Shown here piece after piece: positions 1 to 8,328 of a DNA stretch of 64,000 nucleotides. The position numbers and the translations under genes were made by a program. The notes beneath the pieces were generated by a model. That model saw nothing but the letters and a program-made list of their open reading frames with translations, searched no databases and was not told where the DNA came from. The stretch covers positions 1-64,000 of the forward strand of contig DASZJG010000061.1 in assembly GCA_035948315.1 (NCBI GenBank). The letters are read 5' to 3'. Each line of letters opens with the position of its first letter. The first letter of the stretch is position 1. Source of the stretch: CAJCJE01 sp035948315 (GTDB lineage Bacteria > Actinomycetota > Actinomycetes > Mycobacteriales > Pseudonocardiaceae).

Positions 1-1647
1 CCCGGAGGGCGTGCCCACCAGGATCGACTGGCCGCCCGCGTAGATCCCGTAGGACCACGGCTCCAGGGCGCGTTCCACGAACGGGTCGTAGAGCACGCCG
101 ATCGGCAGCAGCGGCTCGCCCCAGCGGCTCCAGGTCGCGCCGAGTTCGCCGAGCAGGCTCACCATGTTGACCTCGGCGATGCCGAGTTCGATGTGCTGGC
201 CGGTCGGTTTCTCCCGCCAGTGCAGGATGGTCTCGGCGTCGTCGGCGAACCAGTCGCGCCGCTCGCCCGCCGACCACACGCCGACCTTGTTCACCCAGCC
301 GCCGAGGTTGGTCGACGAACTGACGTCCGGGCTGACCGTGACCACGCGCCGCGCCGCGTCCGGCGCCTGCCGGGTCAGGTCGAGCAGCACCCGGCCGAGC
401 GCGGCCTGGGTGGTCGCCACACCGGTCGGGGTGCGGCCGATGTCGGTCGGCACCGAGGGCGCGGCCTGCCCGGGAATGGCCTCGCGGCGCAGCCGGTTCG
501 CGGTGTCCACGCACAGCGCGTGCGCGGCGCTGTCGACCGGGAACCGCTGCCACGGCTCGTCGGGATCGGTGCCGACGCGGGCGGCGAGGTCGCGCAGCTG
601 CTCGTCGGACAGCAGCGCCGAATGGTTCTGCGGATGGCCCTTGGTGGCCAGGCCGTAGCCCTTCACGGTGTAGGCGAAGATCACCGTCGGCCTGGTGTCG
701 TCGATCTCGGTGAACGCCTGGTCGAGCGCGGCGAGGTCGTGCCCGCCCATGTTCGCGACCGCGTCCACCAGCGTCGCGTCGTCCAGTCCGGCCACGAGTT
801 CCGCGATCGCGGACGCGTCCGGACCGTCGCCGGGCAGGCGGCGGCGCAGTTCGGCCGCGTCGCAGCGCAGGAGTCGCTGGTACTCGGGGTTGGTCATCGC
901 GTCGATGCGCCCGCGCAGCGCCTCGCCGCCCGGCCGGGCGAAGATCTCCTGCAACAGGTGCCCGTACTTGAGCGTGATCACCTGCCAGCCCGCGGCCGCG
1001 AACATGCCGCGCAGCCGGTCGGCCGCGATGTTCGGCACCACCCGGTCCAGCGACTGCCGGTTCAGGTCGACCAGCCAGACGATCTCGCCCAGCTCGCCCA
1101 CTGCCGAGTCGAGCACCGCCTCCCACACCGCGCCCTCGTCCAGTTCGGCGTCGCCGACCAGCGAGTATTGGCGACCGGTGCCGGCGCGCTCGCTCAGGCT
1201 GCCCACGTAGCGGCGGGACAGCGCGCCCCAGATCGGGGCGGTCGCGCCGATGCCGACCGAGCCGGTCGAATAGTCCACCGGGTCGGGGTCCTTGATCCGG
1301 CTCGGATAGCTCTGCAACCCGCCGAAGTCGCGCAACCTGGTCAGGTACGCGGGATCCAGCTCGCCGAGCAGGTAGTTGATCGTATGCAGCACCGGCGACG
1401 CGTGCGGCTTGACCGAGACGCGGTCCTGCGGGCGCAGATGCCGGAACCACAGCGCGGTCATGATCGACACCATCGACGCGGACGATGCCTGGTGCCCGCC
1501 GACCTTCAGGCCGGACGGATTCGGGCGCACCCGGTTTGCGTGATGGATGATCGCGGTCGACAGCCACAGCACCCGCTCCTCGACCTTGCGGAGCACCGCG
1601 ACATCGCCGTCGGTCTGCTGGGGTGTGGCGGCCGAGCTGTTCATCAT
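1..1647 (-). CDS. Pyruvate dehydrogenase E1-like thiamine-diphosphate enzyme (partial, 3' end outside window)
   Basis: The first 549 residues resemble homodimeric AceE/transketolase-type E1 proteins, which decarboxylate pyruvate or a related 2-oxo acid with thiamine diphosphate. Visible features are GGHQAS near residue 50, DYSTGSVGIGATAP near 125, and a thiamine-diphosphate motif starting GDAELDE near 165 and ending VDLN about 30 residues later (GDA replaces the usual GDG). An AYTVKGYG stretch follows, then the start of the pyrimidine-binding domain; the frame runs off the left edge at ILVGTPSG. It lacks the roughly 80-residue N-terminal extension of E. coli AceE, as many actinobacterial relatives do. 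Two ATG codons in a row (1647, 1644) are possible starts and the Shine-Dalgarno is weak. It is transcribed away from an Lrp/AsnC regulator, which is its likely controller. Substrate is not certain. Confidence 0.8.
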   Translation of the reverse strand, partial: MMNSSAATPQQTDGDVAVLRKVEERVLWLSTAIIHHANRVRPNPSGLKVGGHQASSASMVSIMTALWFRHLRPQDRVSVKPHASPVLHTINYLLGELDPAYLTRLRDFGGLQSYPSRIKDPDPVDYSTGSVGIGATAPIWGALSRRYVGSLSERAGTGRQYSLVGDAELDEGAVWEAVLDSAVGELGEIVWLVDLNRQSLDRVVPNIAADRLRGMFAAAGWQVITLKYGHLLQEIFARPGGEALRGRIDAMTNPEYQRLLRCDAAELRRRLPGDGPDASAIAELVAGLDDATLVDAVANMGGHDLAALDQAFTEIDDTRPTVIFAYTVKGYGLATKGHPQNHSALLSDEQLRDLAARVGTDPDEPWQRFPVDSAAHALCVDTANRLRREAIPGQAAPSVPTDIGRTPTGVATTQAALGRVLLDLTRQAPDAARRVVTVSPDVSSSTNLGGWVNKVGVWSAGERRDWFADDAETILHWREKPTGQHIELGIAEVNMVSLLGELGATWSRWGEPLLPIGVLYDPFVERALEPWSYGIYAGGQSILVGTPSG

Positions 1648-1687
1648 GGTCCAAAAGTGATACACAAACTGGGCGTCTGCACAAGTT

Positions 1688-1718
1688 GATGGTGCGGCGT
1701 TGAGCAGAATGCATCATC
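1688..1718. promoter_or_regulatory. Imperfect inverted repeat between the E1-like gene and the Lrp gene
   Basis: GATGGTGC (1688-1695) and GCATCATC (1711-1718) form 8-bp arms with one mismatch, centred in the divergent intergenic region. Lrp/AsnC proteins often bind dyads of this kind near their own promoter. Binding by the neighbouring regulator is inference. Confidence 0.3.
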
Positions 1719-1752
1719 TGGATCGATGGTGTGGCCGGAGAGGATGGACAGA

Positions 1753-2229
1753 ATGCCCAACGGGGACCGCGTCGACGCGACCGACGCCCGCATCCTGCTC
1801 CGGCTCGCCGACCACCCTCGCGCCACCACCATCGCGCTCGCCGACGAGGTCGGCATCGCCCGCAACACCGCGCACGCCCGCCTCGCCCGGCTCGAACAGG
1901 GCGCGCTCGCCTCCTTCGAACGCCGGATCAGCCCGGAGGCGCTCGGCTACCCGTTGACCGCCTTCGTCACCGCCCAGGTCACCCAGCGCGACCTCGCCGA
2001 CGTCGCCGCGGCGCTCGACGCGATCGCGGAAGTGCTGGAGGTGCACGGCATCTCCGGCTCCTTCGACCTGCTCATCCACGTCGTCGCCCTGGACGCGGAC
2101 GACCTCTACCGGATCGCCGGCCAGATCCTGGCCATTCCCGGTATCGAACGCACCAACACCGCGCTCGCCATGCGCCAACTCGTTGACTACCGCATCACAC
2201 CGCTGCTGCGCAGGGCCGCCGCCGACTAG
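1753..2229 (+). CDS. Lrp/AsnC family transcriptional regulator
   Basis: A 158-residue protein of normal Lrp size. The N-terminal third is a winged HTH (DATDARILLRLADHP, then DEVGIARNTAHARLARLE), and the C-terminal part is an alpha/beta ligand-binding RAM domain with the GSFDLLIHVVALD strand typical of the family. Three in-frame ATGs are available (1726, 1744, 1753). Only the last has a properly spaced ribosome site, GGAGAGG 9 nt upstream, so I chose it. It is divergent from the E1-like gene and upstream of an aldo/keto reductase with a 36-nt gap that contains a LacI-type palindrome, so it is probably transcribed on its own. Regulation of the E1 gene in response to an amino or 2-oxo acid is a reasonable inference. 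Confidence 0.85.
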   Translation: MPNGDRVDATDARILLRLADHPRATTIALADEVGIARNTAHARLARLEQGALASFERRISPEALGYPLTAFVTAQVTQRDLADVAAALDAIAEVLEVHGISGSFDLLIHVVALDADDLYRIAGQILAIPGIERTNTALAMRQLVDYRITPLLRRAAAD

Positions 2230-2239
2230 CGTGAACGTC

Positions 2240-2249
2240 GAAACGTTTC
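2240..2249. promoter_or_regulatory. Predicted LacI-family operator
   Basis: GAAACGTTTC is a perfect 10-bp palindrome with the central CG and flanking AAA/TTT of LacI/CcpA-type operators. It ends 16 nt before the reductase start codon. No LacI-type repressor gene lies in the window, so the binder would be encoded elsewhere. Confidence 0.45.
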
Positions 2250-2265
2250 AGCGAAGGAGTGATTG

Positions 2266-3309
2266 ATGTCCTACCGTCCTGACCCGACCCGTTACGACGG
2301 CGGCATGCGTTACCGGCGCAGCGGTTCCTCCGGGCTCGACCTGCCGGTGCTCTCGCTCGGGCTGTGGCACAACTTCGGCGACGACCGTCCCTTCGAGATC
2401 CAGCGCGCGATCGCACTGCGCGCCTTCGACCAGGGCATCACCCACTTCGACCTGGCCAACAACTACGGCCCGCCGTACGGGTCCGCGGAGATCAACGCGG
2501 GCCGGATCTTCGGCAGCGACCTCGCGCCGTTCCGCGACGAGCTGATCATCTCCACCAAGGCGGGCTGGGACATGTGGCCCGGCCCGTACGGGCAGGGCGG
2601 CGGCTCGCGCAAGTACGTGCTGGCCTCCCTGGACCAGTCGCTGGGCAGGCTCGGTCTGGACTATGTGGACATCTTCTACTCGCACCGATTCGACCCGACC
2701 ACCCCGCTGGAGGAGACCGCGGCCGCGCTGGACACGGCGGTGCGCCAGGGCAAGGCGCTCTACGTCGGCATCTCCTCCTACACCGCGGACAACGCGCGGA
2801 TCATGGCGCGCCTGCTGCGCGAACTCGGCACGCCGCTGCTCATCCACCAGCCCTCCTACTCGATGCTCAACCGCTGGATCGAAACCGACGGCCTGCTCGA
2901 CGCGGCGGCCGAGGAGGGTTTCGGCGTCATCGGGTTCACGGCGCTCGCCCAGGGCCTGCTGACCAACCGCTACCTCAACGGCATCCCGGCCGATTCCCGT
3001 GCCGCACAGGACAAGTCGTTCGACACCGACTGGCTGAGCGACGACATGCTCGACCGCCTGCGCAAGCTCGACGCGATCGCGAGCCGGCGCGGCCAGACCC
3101 TCGCACAGCTCGCCCTCGCCTGGGCCCTGCGCGACGAGCGGGTGACCTCGCTGGTGATCGGCGCGTCCTCGGTGGCCCAACTGGACCAGAACGTCGCCAC
3201 CCTGGCCAACCTCGACCTCGCCGACACCGAACTGACCGAGATCGACGCGCTGATCAGCGACCAGACCGGCGTCGACCTCTGGCGCAACGCCCGACTCGGC
3301 ACCTTGTAA
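2266..3309 (+). CDS. Aldo/keto reductase, YghZ/Kv-beta-like
   Basis: A 347-residue NADPH-dependent oxidoreductase of the AKR superfamily. The catalytic tetrad is complete: Asp62 and Tyr67 in FDLANNYGPPYG, Lys98 in ISTKAGWD, His140 in IFYSHRFDP. The C-terminal LVIGASSVAQLDQN is the usual cofactor-binding segment. Length, the GGMRYRRSGSSGLDLP start and the WDMWPGPYG loop match the YghZ (L-glyceraldehyde 3-phosphate reductase) branch, though the physiological carbonyl substrate cannot be told. The ATG at 2266 has a GAAGGAGTG ribosome site. A LacI-type palindrome just upstream suggests sugar-linked repression. The gene is followed by a 16-bp tandem repeat and a strong terminator. Confidence 0.9.
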   Translation: MSYRPDPTRYDGGMRYRRSGSSGLDLPVLSLGLWHNFGDDRPFEIQRAIALRAFDQGITHFDLANNYGPPYGSAEINAGRIFGSDLAPFRDELIISTKAGWDMWPGPYGQGGGSRKYVLASLDQSLGRLGLDYVDIFYSHRFDPTTPLEETAAALDTAVRQGKALYVGISSYTADNARIMARLLRELGTPLLIHQPSYSMLNRWIETDGLLDAAAEEGFGVIGFTALAQGLLTNRYLNGIPADSRAAQDKSFDTDWLSDDMLDRLRKLDAIASRRGQTLAQLALAWALRDERVTSLVIGASSVAQLDQNVATLANLDLADTELTEIDALISDQTGVDLWRNARLGTL

Positions 3310-3311
3310 GG

Positions 3312-3359
3312 ACAAGCGCTGGTAGCAAGAAGCGCTGCCGGCAACAAGCGCTGGTGGGC
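3312..3359. repeat. Three tandem 16-bp repeats
   Basis: Three consecutive 16-nt units (3312-3327, 3328-3343, 3344-3359) share the core AAGCGCTG and differ mainly in the last five bases. They lie directly after the reductase stop, and the third runs into the terminator stem. AGCGCT is itself a palindrome, so each unit could form a small stem. Function unknown. Confidence 0.6.
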
Positions 3360-3382
3360 CCGTCACGCACCGGGCCCACCAG
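3351..3382. terminator. Bidirectional hairpin terminator
   Basis: CTGGTGGGCCCG (3351-3362) pairs perfectly with CGGGCCCACCAG (3371-3382) around an 8-nt loop. It sits between the convergent reductase and the minus-strand zinc-ribbon gene and probably ends both transcripts. No T-run follows, which is usual in actinomycetes. Confidence 0.75.
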
Positions 3383-3391
3383 CACCCCCCG

Positions 3392-4120
3392 TCAAGGCGC
3401 GATCTGGGTCAGCTTCGACTCGCGGATCGGTGTGCCGTTCTTGCTCACGATCAGGCCCGTTCCGGTGATCTGATAGGTGTAGACGCCGTTCACCGCGACG
3501 TACCCGCTGCCAGTTTGGCTTGCTGGCAGCGAAATGTGCGTGCTGTTGTTCACCGGCTGGCCCCTTACCTGACCGTCGTAGTAGTACTGGCCGGTCGACG
3601 GGATCACGCAGATCGTCACGATGTGGTTGTAGTCGTCGGTGTACTGGCCGATCAGCACCGCGCCGGAACCGCTGTTGGGCAGGTACTCGGCCACGTTGTC
3701 CGGGCAGGGGTGGCTTGCGGACGGCGAGTTCGCCGACGGCGGCGCAGACGGCGGCGCCGGCGAGGCGAGGATGCCGACGATGATGACCGCGACCGCCACG
3801 ACGGCGAACGCCACGAAGGTCAGCCAGCCAGGCTTCTTCGCGCGGGAGGCCGGCCGAGGTGCGAGCGGAGCGGGTTTTGGCGGGGTCGGTGTTGGCGGGG
3901 TCGGCGGGGTGAGGAAGATGGTGGAGCGCTGTTGCTGCGCGGCATGTTTGGACTGGACGAACGTCACCTGCTCGGCCGGCCGGCGCGGCGGAGCCTCGTG
4001 CGAGACCAGCTGGACCGCGCCGGTCGCGGAACCGGGCGTGTGACCGCAGACGCGGCACTCGGTGTCGGCCGCGTAGTTGTTGGTGTGGCAGGAATCGCAG
4101 GACCAGGCCGAACCGTCCAC
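3392..4120 (-). CDS. Membrane protein with N-terminal RanBP2-type zinc ribbon
   Basis: A 242-residue protein, last gene of the TIR/kinase operon. The N-terminus has a perfect W-x-C-x2-C-x10-C-x2-C spacing (W6, C8, C11, C22, C25), a RanBP2-like zinc finger. A proline-rich linker (TPPTPPTPTPPKP) and a lysine/arginine patch lead into one transmembrane segment (about 98-120). The C-terminal about 120 residues, with two cysteines (about 142 and 170), would then lie outside the cell. It is therefore a possible sensor that joins a cytoplasmic zinc ribbon to an external domain. The GTG start at 4120 follows AAAGGAG. The function is not known from sequence; the association with the VWA, kinase and phosphatase genes is what suggests a signalling job. 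Confidence 0.8.
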   Translation of the reverse strand: MDGSAWSCDSCHTNNYAADTECRVCGHTPGSATGAVQLVSHEAPPRRPAEQVTFVQSKHAAQQQRSTIFLTPPTPPTPTPPKPAPLAPRPASRAKKPGWLTFVAFAVVAVAVIIVGILASPAPPSAPPSANSPSASHPCPDNVAEYLPNSGSGAVLIGQYTDDYNHIVTICVIPSTGQYYYDGQVRGQPVNNSTHISLPASQTGSGYVAVNGVYTYQITGTGLIVSKNGTPIRESKLTQIAP

Positions 4121-4123
4121 GCT

Positions 4124-4615
4124 TTAGCTCCTTTCCTCTGCGATCACCACGTCGTCTGTGTCAACCGGCCGGAACACCAGCCAGTCCGAGTTGTCCGGGG
4201 CGGCGGTGGGGGAGCGGTTGACTTCGGCGACAAGCTGTTGCAGCAGCGACGCCCTGCCCTGGGTGGGAAACCACAGCGGCAGGCGCACCGTGGCGTCGCG
4301 GCCGAGCCGGAACGTGAGGGTGAGCTTGAGCAGCGTGCTGCCCGGCATGCCGACCTCCGTGGACAGTTCGGCGCGGACGCACGACCGCCGCGGAATGCGC
4401 ACCAGCGTGCCCTGGCCGCGGAGTTCCTCGATCACCAGCCGGGACCGCTCAAGCAGCAGCCGCACGCCGATGCCGTCGATCCAGCGCGCATCCGTCGCGT
4501 TGATGTGGTTGACCACCGCGACCAGACCGGTCGGCCGGCCGCCCTCGTACTGGCGCAGGTGGTAGCCGGGGCCCTGCTCGTAGCGCCATTCCGGTTTGTG
4601 CCGACGCAGAATCAT
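4124..4615 (-). CDS. Small protein of unknown function in the VWA/kinase operon
   Basis: A 163-residue soluble protein with alternating hydrophobic stretches that suggest a compact beta-rich fold (for example LVAVVNHINATD, LTLTFRLGRDATVRLPLWF). I do not recognise a family. The frame is open further upstream, but ATG 4615 has a GGAG ribosome site and lies 14 nt after the VWA stop, so it is the likely start. It ends 3 nt before the start codon of the zinc-ribbon gene, which supports co-translation. A small beta-rich adaptor or PH-like module is possible but unproven. Confidence 0.7.
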   Translation of the reverse strand: MILRRHKPEWRYEQGPGYHLRQYEGGRPTGLVAVVNHINATDARWIDGIGVRLLLERSRLVIEELRGQGTLVRIPRRSCVRAELSTEVGMPGSTLLKLTLTFRLGRDATVRLPLWFPTQGRASLLQQLVAEVNRSPTAAPDNSDWLVFRPVDTDDVVIAEERS

Positions 4616-4629
4616 GCCGCTCCGTTCGG

Positions 4630-5322
4630 TCAGAGGCTGCCGGCGATCGTCGCGATGATCTCGTCCATTTCCCATTCCTCCAGGCCGTCGCCGGCCACCG
4701 AGGGGAAGAACAGCGTGTTGTTCCAGTCGTCGGCGATGTCGTTCCATGGATATTCCTCCGGGGCGAAGATGAGCAGTCGCTTGGCCGAGTTCTCCATCAG
4801 CGCGCCCCGGCTCTGGCCGTGTCCCCATTGGACGAACAGCTCGTCCAGCGACGACGGGATCGAGGTCGGATAGGTGGGGGCACTGCGCTGCCGGTGATCG
4901 CCGAGCCGGTGCGCCGGCGCGTCGGTGAACATCACGATCACGTGTCGGCGCCGGTCCAGCCCCTTCTCCCAGTCCGACGCCATCGCCAGCGCGAGTGCCT
5001 CAAGGCCGGACTCGGGCAGGTCACCGCCGCCGTCCGCGGTGAGCCCGCGCACGGTCTTGCCGAACGTCTCGACATCGTCCGGGATGGCCAGGAACGGCGT
5101 CTGCGTGATCGCGTCGGCCGCACAGTCGCCGAAGTCGCGGAACGCGATGACCTTCAGCCGCAGGCTGCTGATGCCCCGACCCTTGGCTGCCATCTCCTCG
5201 GCGAGCCTTCGTGGGAAGGACAGCGCGCTGCGCTTCACGTTCTCCAGCGTCGGCGCCATGCTCAGGGTCGCATCGATGCACAGCACGATGTCGACGGCGT
5301 ACTGCAGACTGGGCCTGTTCAT
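4630..5322 (-). CDS. VWA-domain protein, TerY-like
   Basis: A 230-residue stand-alone von Willebrand factor A domain. The metal-ion-dependent adhesion site is intact: D17-A-T19-L-S21 near the N-terminus, the DGGGDLPESG threonine-loop equivalent, and the aspartate of VIVMFTDAP. No signal peptide or membrane segment is seen, so it should be cytoplasmic. Its start overlaps the kinase stop by ATGA and it has a GGGAG ribosome site. A VWA protein next to a PP2C phosphatase and a protein kinase is the arrangement called a TerY-P triad in tellurium-resistance-type conflict islands (Anantharaman, Iyer and Aravind). Here it would scaffold or be a target of phosphorylation. Confidence 0.85.
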   Translation of the reverse strand: MNRPSLQYAVDIVLCIDATLSMAPTLENVKRSALSFPRRLAEEMAAKGRGISSLRLKVIAFRDFGDCAADAITQTPFLAIPDDVETFGKTVRGLTADGGGDLPESGLEALALAMASDWEKGLDRRRHVIVMFTDAPAHRLGDHRQRSAPTYPTSIPSSLDELFVQWGHGQSRGALMENSAKRLLIFAPEEYPWNDIADDWNNTLFFPSVAGDGLEEWEMDEIIATIAGSL

Positions 5323-6272
5323 CGGACTCCCTTGGTTGTCGCCGGACTCGGTGCCCGACCGGTGAGGTTGATGCGTACGCGGCTCGGCCGCGCAGGCGCT
5401 TCGCCGGCCAACACGGCGATCGTGTCGGCGATGCTCGGACGCCGCGCCGGGTCGAGGTTCGTCAGCGCGGGCAGCAGTTCGGCCCAGGGCGAGGTGATGC
5501 CCGGCTGCCAGCGCAACGCGTCGCCGGCCAGGACGGCCGCGGCGGGTGACTCGTGCTCGTCCGTGAACTCCGGCAGCGACCCGTACAGGTATGTGTGCGC
5601 CAGTAGGCCGAACGCGAACATGTCCGCGGACTGCGTCAGGTGCCTGCGCCGGAACGTCTTGTCGCCACGCAGGTAGCCCAGCCACTCGGGCGCGCCGAAG
5701 AGCGGATTGCCGCCGACGAGGTCGCGCGGCGGCGGATCGCCGACCGGATAGGAGTCGTCGAAGTCGATCAGCTTGGCCGTGTAGACGCTGCTGCCCTTCG
5801 GCTGGTGCAGCAGAACGTTCTCGGGCTTGAGGTCGCCGTGCACGATGCCGACCCGGTGCAGCAGCCCGAGGCTGTCCGCGAGCGTGCGCAACAGGATCAG
5901 CTTGAGGTCGGCGGTCAACTCGTCGGGTCGTACGGCTGCGGCGCGAATCCGTGCGGTCACCTTGTAGTAACGGGTGCCCGCGTGGAAGAAGTCGGTCATC
6001 AGCACCAGATTCCCGGCCTGGGGATCGTCTTGGCGCAGCGCGCTGCCCACCTGCCGCTGTCGCGCCTCGAACCGCTCGCACTCGGCGAGGCGGCGCTGCT
6101 TGTCCTCGACCGAACCCATCGAGTCCGGCCTGGGCCGCTTGGGATCGAGGAACTCCTTGATGAAGAACTCGCCGCCGTTCTTCTCCGCGAACGCCCACAG
6201 GCATTTGCCGGCGTCCGCATTGGACGGTCGGCTGACCACGCGGTAGCCCATGATCTCCTCGCCCTGCTTCAC
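5319..6272 (-). CDS. Ser/Thr protein kinase-like protein, cytoplasmic
   Basis: A 317-residue eukaryotic-like kinase without a membrane segment. The ATP lysine is K39 in FFIKEF, the catalytic loop is HGDLKPEN at 145-152 (HGD replaces HRD but the aspartate and asparagine are kept), the metal-binding motif is DFD at 170-172 in place of DFG, and GAPEWLGY matches the APE region. It is likely active, though the glycine-rich loop is poor. The GTG start at 6272 overlaps the phosphatase stop as GTGA; an internal ATG at 6251 with its own GGAG is an alternative start. It is encoded between a PP2C phosphatase and a VWA protein with 4-nt overlaps on both sides, so the three are probably made in fixed ratio. 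Confidence 0.88.
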   Translation of the reverse strand: MKQGEEIMGYRVVSRPSNADAGKCLWAFAEKNGGEFFIKEFLDPKRPRPDSMGSVEDKQRRLAECERFEARQRQVGSALRQDDPQAGNLVLMTDFFHAGTRYYKVTARIRAAAVRPDELTADLKLILLRTLADSLGLLHRVGIVHGDLKPENVLLHQPKGSSVYTAKLIDFDDSYPVGDPPPRDLVGGNPLFGAPEWLGYLRGDKTFRRRHLTQSADMFAFGLLAHTYLYGSLPEFTDEHESPAAAVLAGDALRWQPGITSPWAELLPALTNLDPARRPSIADTIAVLAGEAPARPSRVRINLTGRAPSPATTKGVR

Positions 6273-7303
6273 CGCACGTCCCCGTCCAGCAGCGGCAGCC
6301 TGCGCTCGTAGTCGCGCCGGTAGAACTGCCAGGACAGTTCCCGCGCCGCCACCAGCGCGGCCCGGTCCGCCTGCGGCACGGCGGCCATCGGCCGGCCGTG
6401 CTCGGCGCGCAACAGGTTGAGCCGGGCGCGGAAGCTCGCCTTGAGCACGTCGAGCCCGGGGAAACCGAGCGCGAGCAGCACCAGCGACGCGTCGTCCCGG
6501 GTGACCGAGGCGATCCGGTCGGCGAGCAGCGCGGCCCAGTGCCGGCCGTCCTGGGCGAACTCCAGGGTTTCCCACAGCAGCAGCTCGAACAGCGCGGGTG
6601 TGTCGACGTAGCCGAAGCAGCCGTCGGTCGCGCACAGCAGCACGCAGGGCAGCGGCGCGTTGCCGGGCATGGCGTTGACGCGGAAGTCGCGGCCGACGCA
6701 GACCATGTTGGTCATCGGCGGGTCCTGCACCAGCAGTTCGAGACCGTCGGCCACGTCGACATCGTCCCTGGACAACTGCTGCAACCCGGCCACCGGCTCG
6801 GCGACGTAGCAGCGGGAATCGCCCGCCCACAGCACGTTCCAGCGCACCTCGGCGCGCTGTCGCACGAAGCTGATGGCGGCCATGGTGCTCGGGAACTCGC
6901 GATGAATGCTGCCGCGAATTCGTTGCTGCGCCGTCGATCCCTTGGCCAGGTGCGTCGCGAATGCCTCGGCCAGGGTGGTCGGGTCGCCGGTAGGTCCGTT
7001 ATGGACGAACCAGTCCTCGGTGATGGATCTGGCCCTCCGGGCCGCCACCCACGCCTGGGTACGCGGCAACCCGGCCGCCGTCCTGCCTGCCGACGACCGG
7101 CCGGCACCGCCGACCCCGTCGAACACCGCGATCAGCCCGGCCGAGTCGGGACGGTGCAACAGCAGCAGCGGATCGGCGTCCTCACCCCGACCCCTGATCC
7201 GCTCGGTCCAGATCGACATCGCGGTGATGTCGCCGTCCACGTGCTGCCACAGCCGCGCCATCGGCCCGCGCGCGCTGGCCTGAACCTCCACCGGCGCCCT
7301 CAC
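6269..7303 (-). CDS. PP2C-family protein phosphatase
   Basis: A 344-residue metal-dependent Ser/Thr phosphatase. The PP2C signature motifs are present in order: FDGVGG (about 61-66), WAGDSRCY, LCATDGCFGY and RDDASLVLL, so all metal-binding aspartates are conserved. The N-terminus contains a short lead-in before the first strand. It presumably reverses phosphorylation by the kinase encoded directly downstream. The GTG start overlaps the stop of the SPFH-like gene (GTGA), and its own stop overlaps the kinase start in the same way. Confidence 0.9.
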   Translation of the reverse strand: MRAPVEVQASARGPMARLWQHVDGDITAMSIWTERIRGRGEDADPLLLLHRPDSAGLIAVFDGVGGAGRSSAGRTAAGLPRTQAWVAARRARSITEDWFVHNGPTGDPTTLAEAFATHLAKGSTAQQRIRGSIHREFPSTMAAISFVRQRAEVRWNVLWAGDSRCYVAEPVAGLQQLSRDDVDVADGLELLVQDPPMTNMVCVGRDFRVNAMPGNAPLPCVLLCATDGCFGYVDTPALFELLLWETLEFAQDGRHWAALLADRIASVTRDDASLVLLALGFPGLDVLKASFRARLNLLRAEHGRPMAAVPQADRAALVAARELSWQFYRRDYERRLPLLDGDVR

Positions 7304-8328
7304 TGATCCTCGTCCGAGGACCGGGACCCCATCGACCCGCGCACCCGGCTCGACCGGGCCCCGTTCGACGGCGGCGGTGCCGGCACCTCGCTCGTCGGCG
7401 CGGCCGGGTCCCTCGTCGTGCTGGTGCTGGTCTCCGCCGCAGGCGGATCGGCGGGCGCGGTGCCCTCGACGACCCGGCCGCCGTCCAACGCCGCGTTGGT
7501 GCGTCGGTTCAGCCGATCGCGCATGCTGCTGCGGGTCTTGGCCGCGGAATCGTCGCCGGGGAAGAACTCGCTGAGCATCTGCCGGTGGATGTCGGTCTTG
7601 TCGGCGGCGTGCGCGGTGTCGCCGGTCAGCGCGCGCAACGCCTCCAGCTTCATGTCCATCTCCAGCGCCGCGTCCTGGCGATGGCGGTCCAGGATCTCCA
7701 GCGGGTCGGCGCCCTTGGTGAGCCCGTGCAGGATCAGCGCCTCGCGCCCGCCGGCGGCGATGTCGCGGTGGTGCTCGCGCACCATGCCCTCGACCCGGTG
7801 CTCGCGGATCTTGCTGATGATCTCGGCCGTGTCCGGCACGTTCACGAACACCGAGAAGCCGGACAGCTCCACGTCGATGGTCGGGTAGGCAGAGTTCAGC
7901 CGGGCGTTGATCGCCGACTCGGCCTCGGTCGGATGCAACACGTCGAACCGGGCGGCCACCTCGCGCACGATCGTGGCCAGCGAGGGACTCAGCGCGGCCG
8001 TCATGTCGGTGACGTCGTTGCGAGCGATGGTGACCGGATTCGTGACCTGGCAGGAGAACCGCACGGTGACCGTGAACGGGAAGGCGTGGTCCTTGCTCGG
8101 CGCGGCCGTTGTGAAACTAACGCCCCTGGTGGCGACGTCGACGACGTACATCCGCCGGTAGTTGCCCAGCCGCGCCTCCTGCACGCGTTCCCCGTGCCGC
8201 ACCACGACCGGCGCGCCCACTGCTCGTTCCAGCACCAGCGCCGTCCCGTTGGCCGGTGTCCGCAACGGCGAACCGATCCGCACCCGGCGCAGTTCGACGC
8301 ACTCGATGATCGGGTTGTAGGTGCTCAT
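7300..8328 (-). CDS. SPFH/band-7-like protein without a membrane anchor
   Basis: A 342-residue protein. Residues of about 55-200 have the SPFH layout: a strand-rich part (YVVDVATRGVSFTT, FPFTVTVRFSCQV) then helices with LATIVREVAARFD and AINARLN. A long charged helical region follows (about 190-270), likely coiled coil, and the last 70 residues are low-complexity and rich in Ser, Pro and Arg. Classical SPFH proteins carry an N-terminal hydrophobic anchor; none is seen here, so it may form a soluble ring or scaffold for its partners. The start overlaps the ATPase stop by one base (TGATG). Membership in SPFH is by pattern, so a distant match is possible. Confidence 0.7.
   Translation of the reverse strand: MSTYNPIIECVELRRVRIGSPLRTPANGTALVLERAVGAPVVVRHGERVQEARLGNYRRMYVVDVATRGVSFTTAAPSKDHAFPFTVTVRFSCQVTNPVTIARNDVTDMTAALSPSLATIVREVAARFDVLHPTEAESAINARLNSAYPTIDVELSGFSVFVNVPDTAEIISKIREHRVEGMVREHHRDIAAGGREALILHGLTKGADPLEILDRHRQDAALEMDMKLEALRALTGDTAHAADKTDIHRQMLSEFFPGDDSAAKTRSSMRDRLNRRTNAALDGGRVVEGTAPADPPAAETSTSTTRDPAAPTSEVPAPPPSNGARSSRVRGSMGSRSSDEDQ

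Noticed and set aside
193..1689. Long plus-strand open frame (about 500 codons) opposite the E1-like gene
   Set aside because: Arg/His/Gly-rich shadow typical of high-GC DNA; the minus strand carries clear enzyme motifs over the same region.
1726..1752. Longer start for the Lrp gene at ATG 1726 or 1744
   Set aside because: No ribosome site at usable distance; GGAGAGG is correctly spaced only for 1753.
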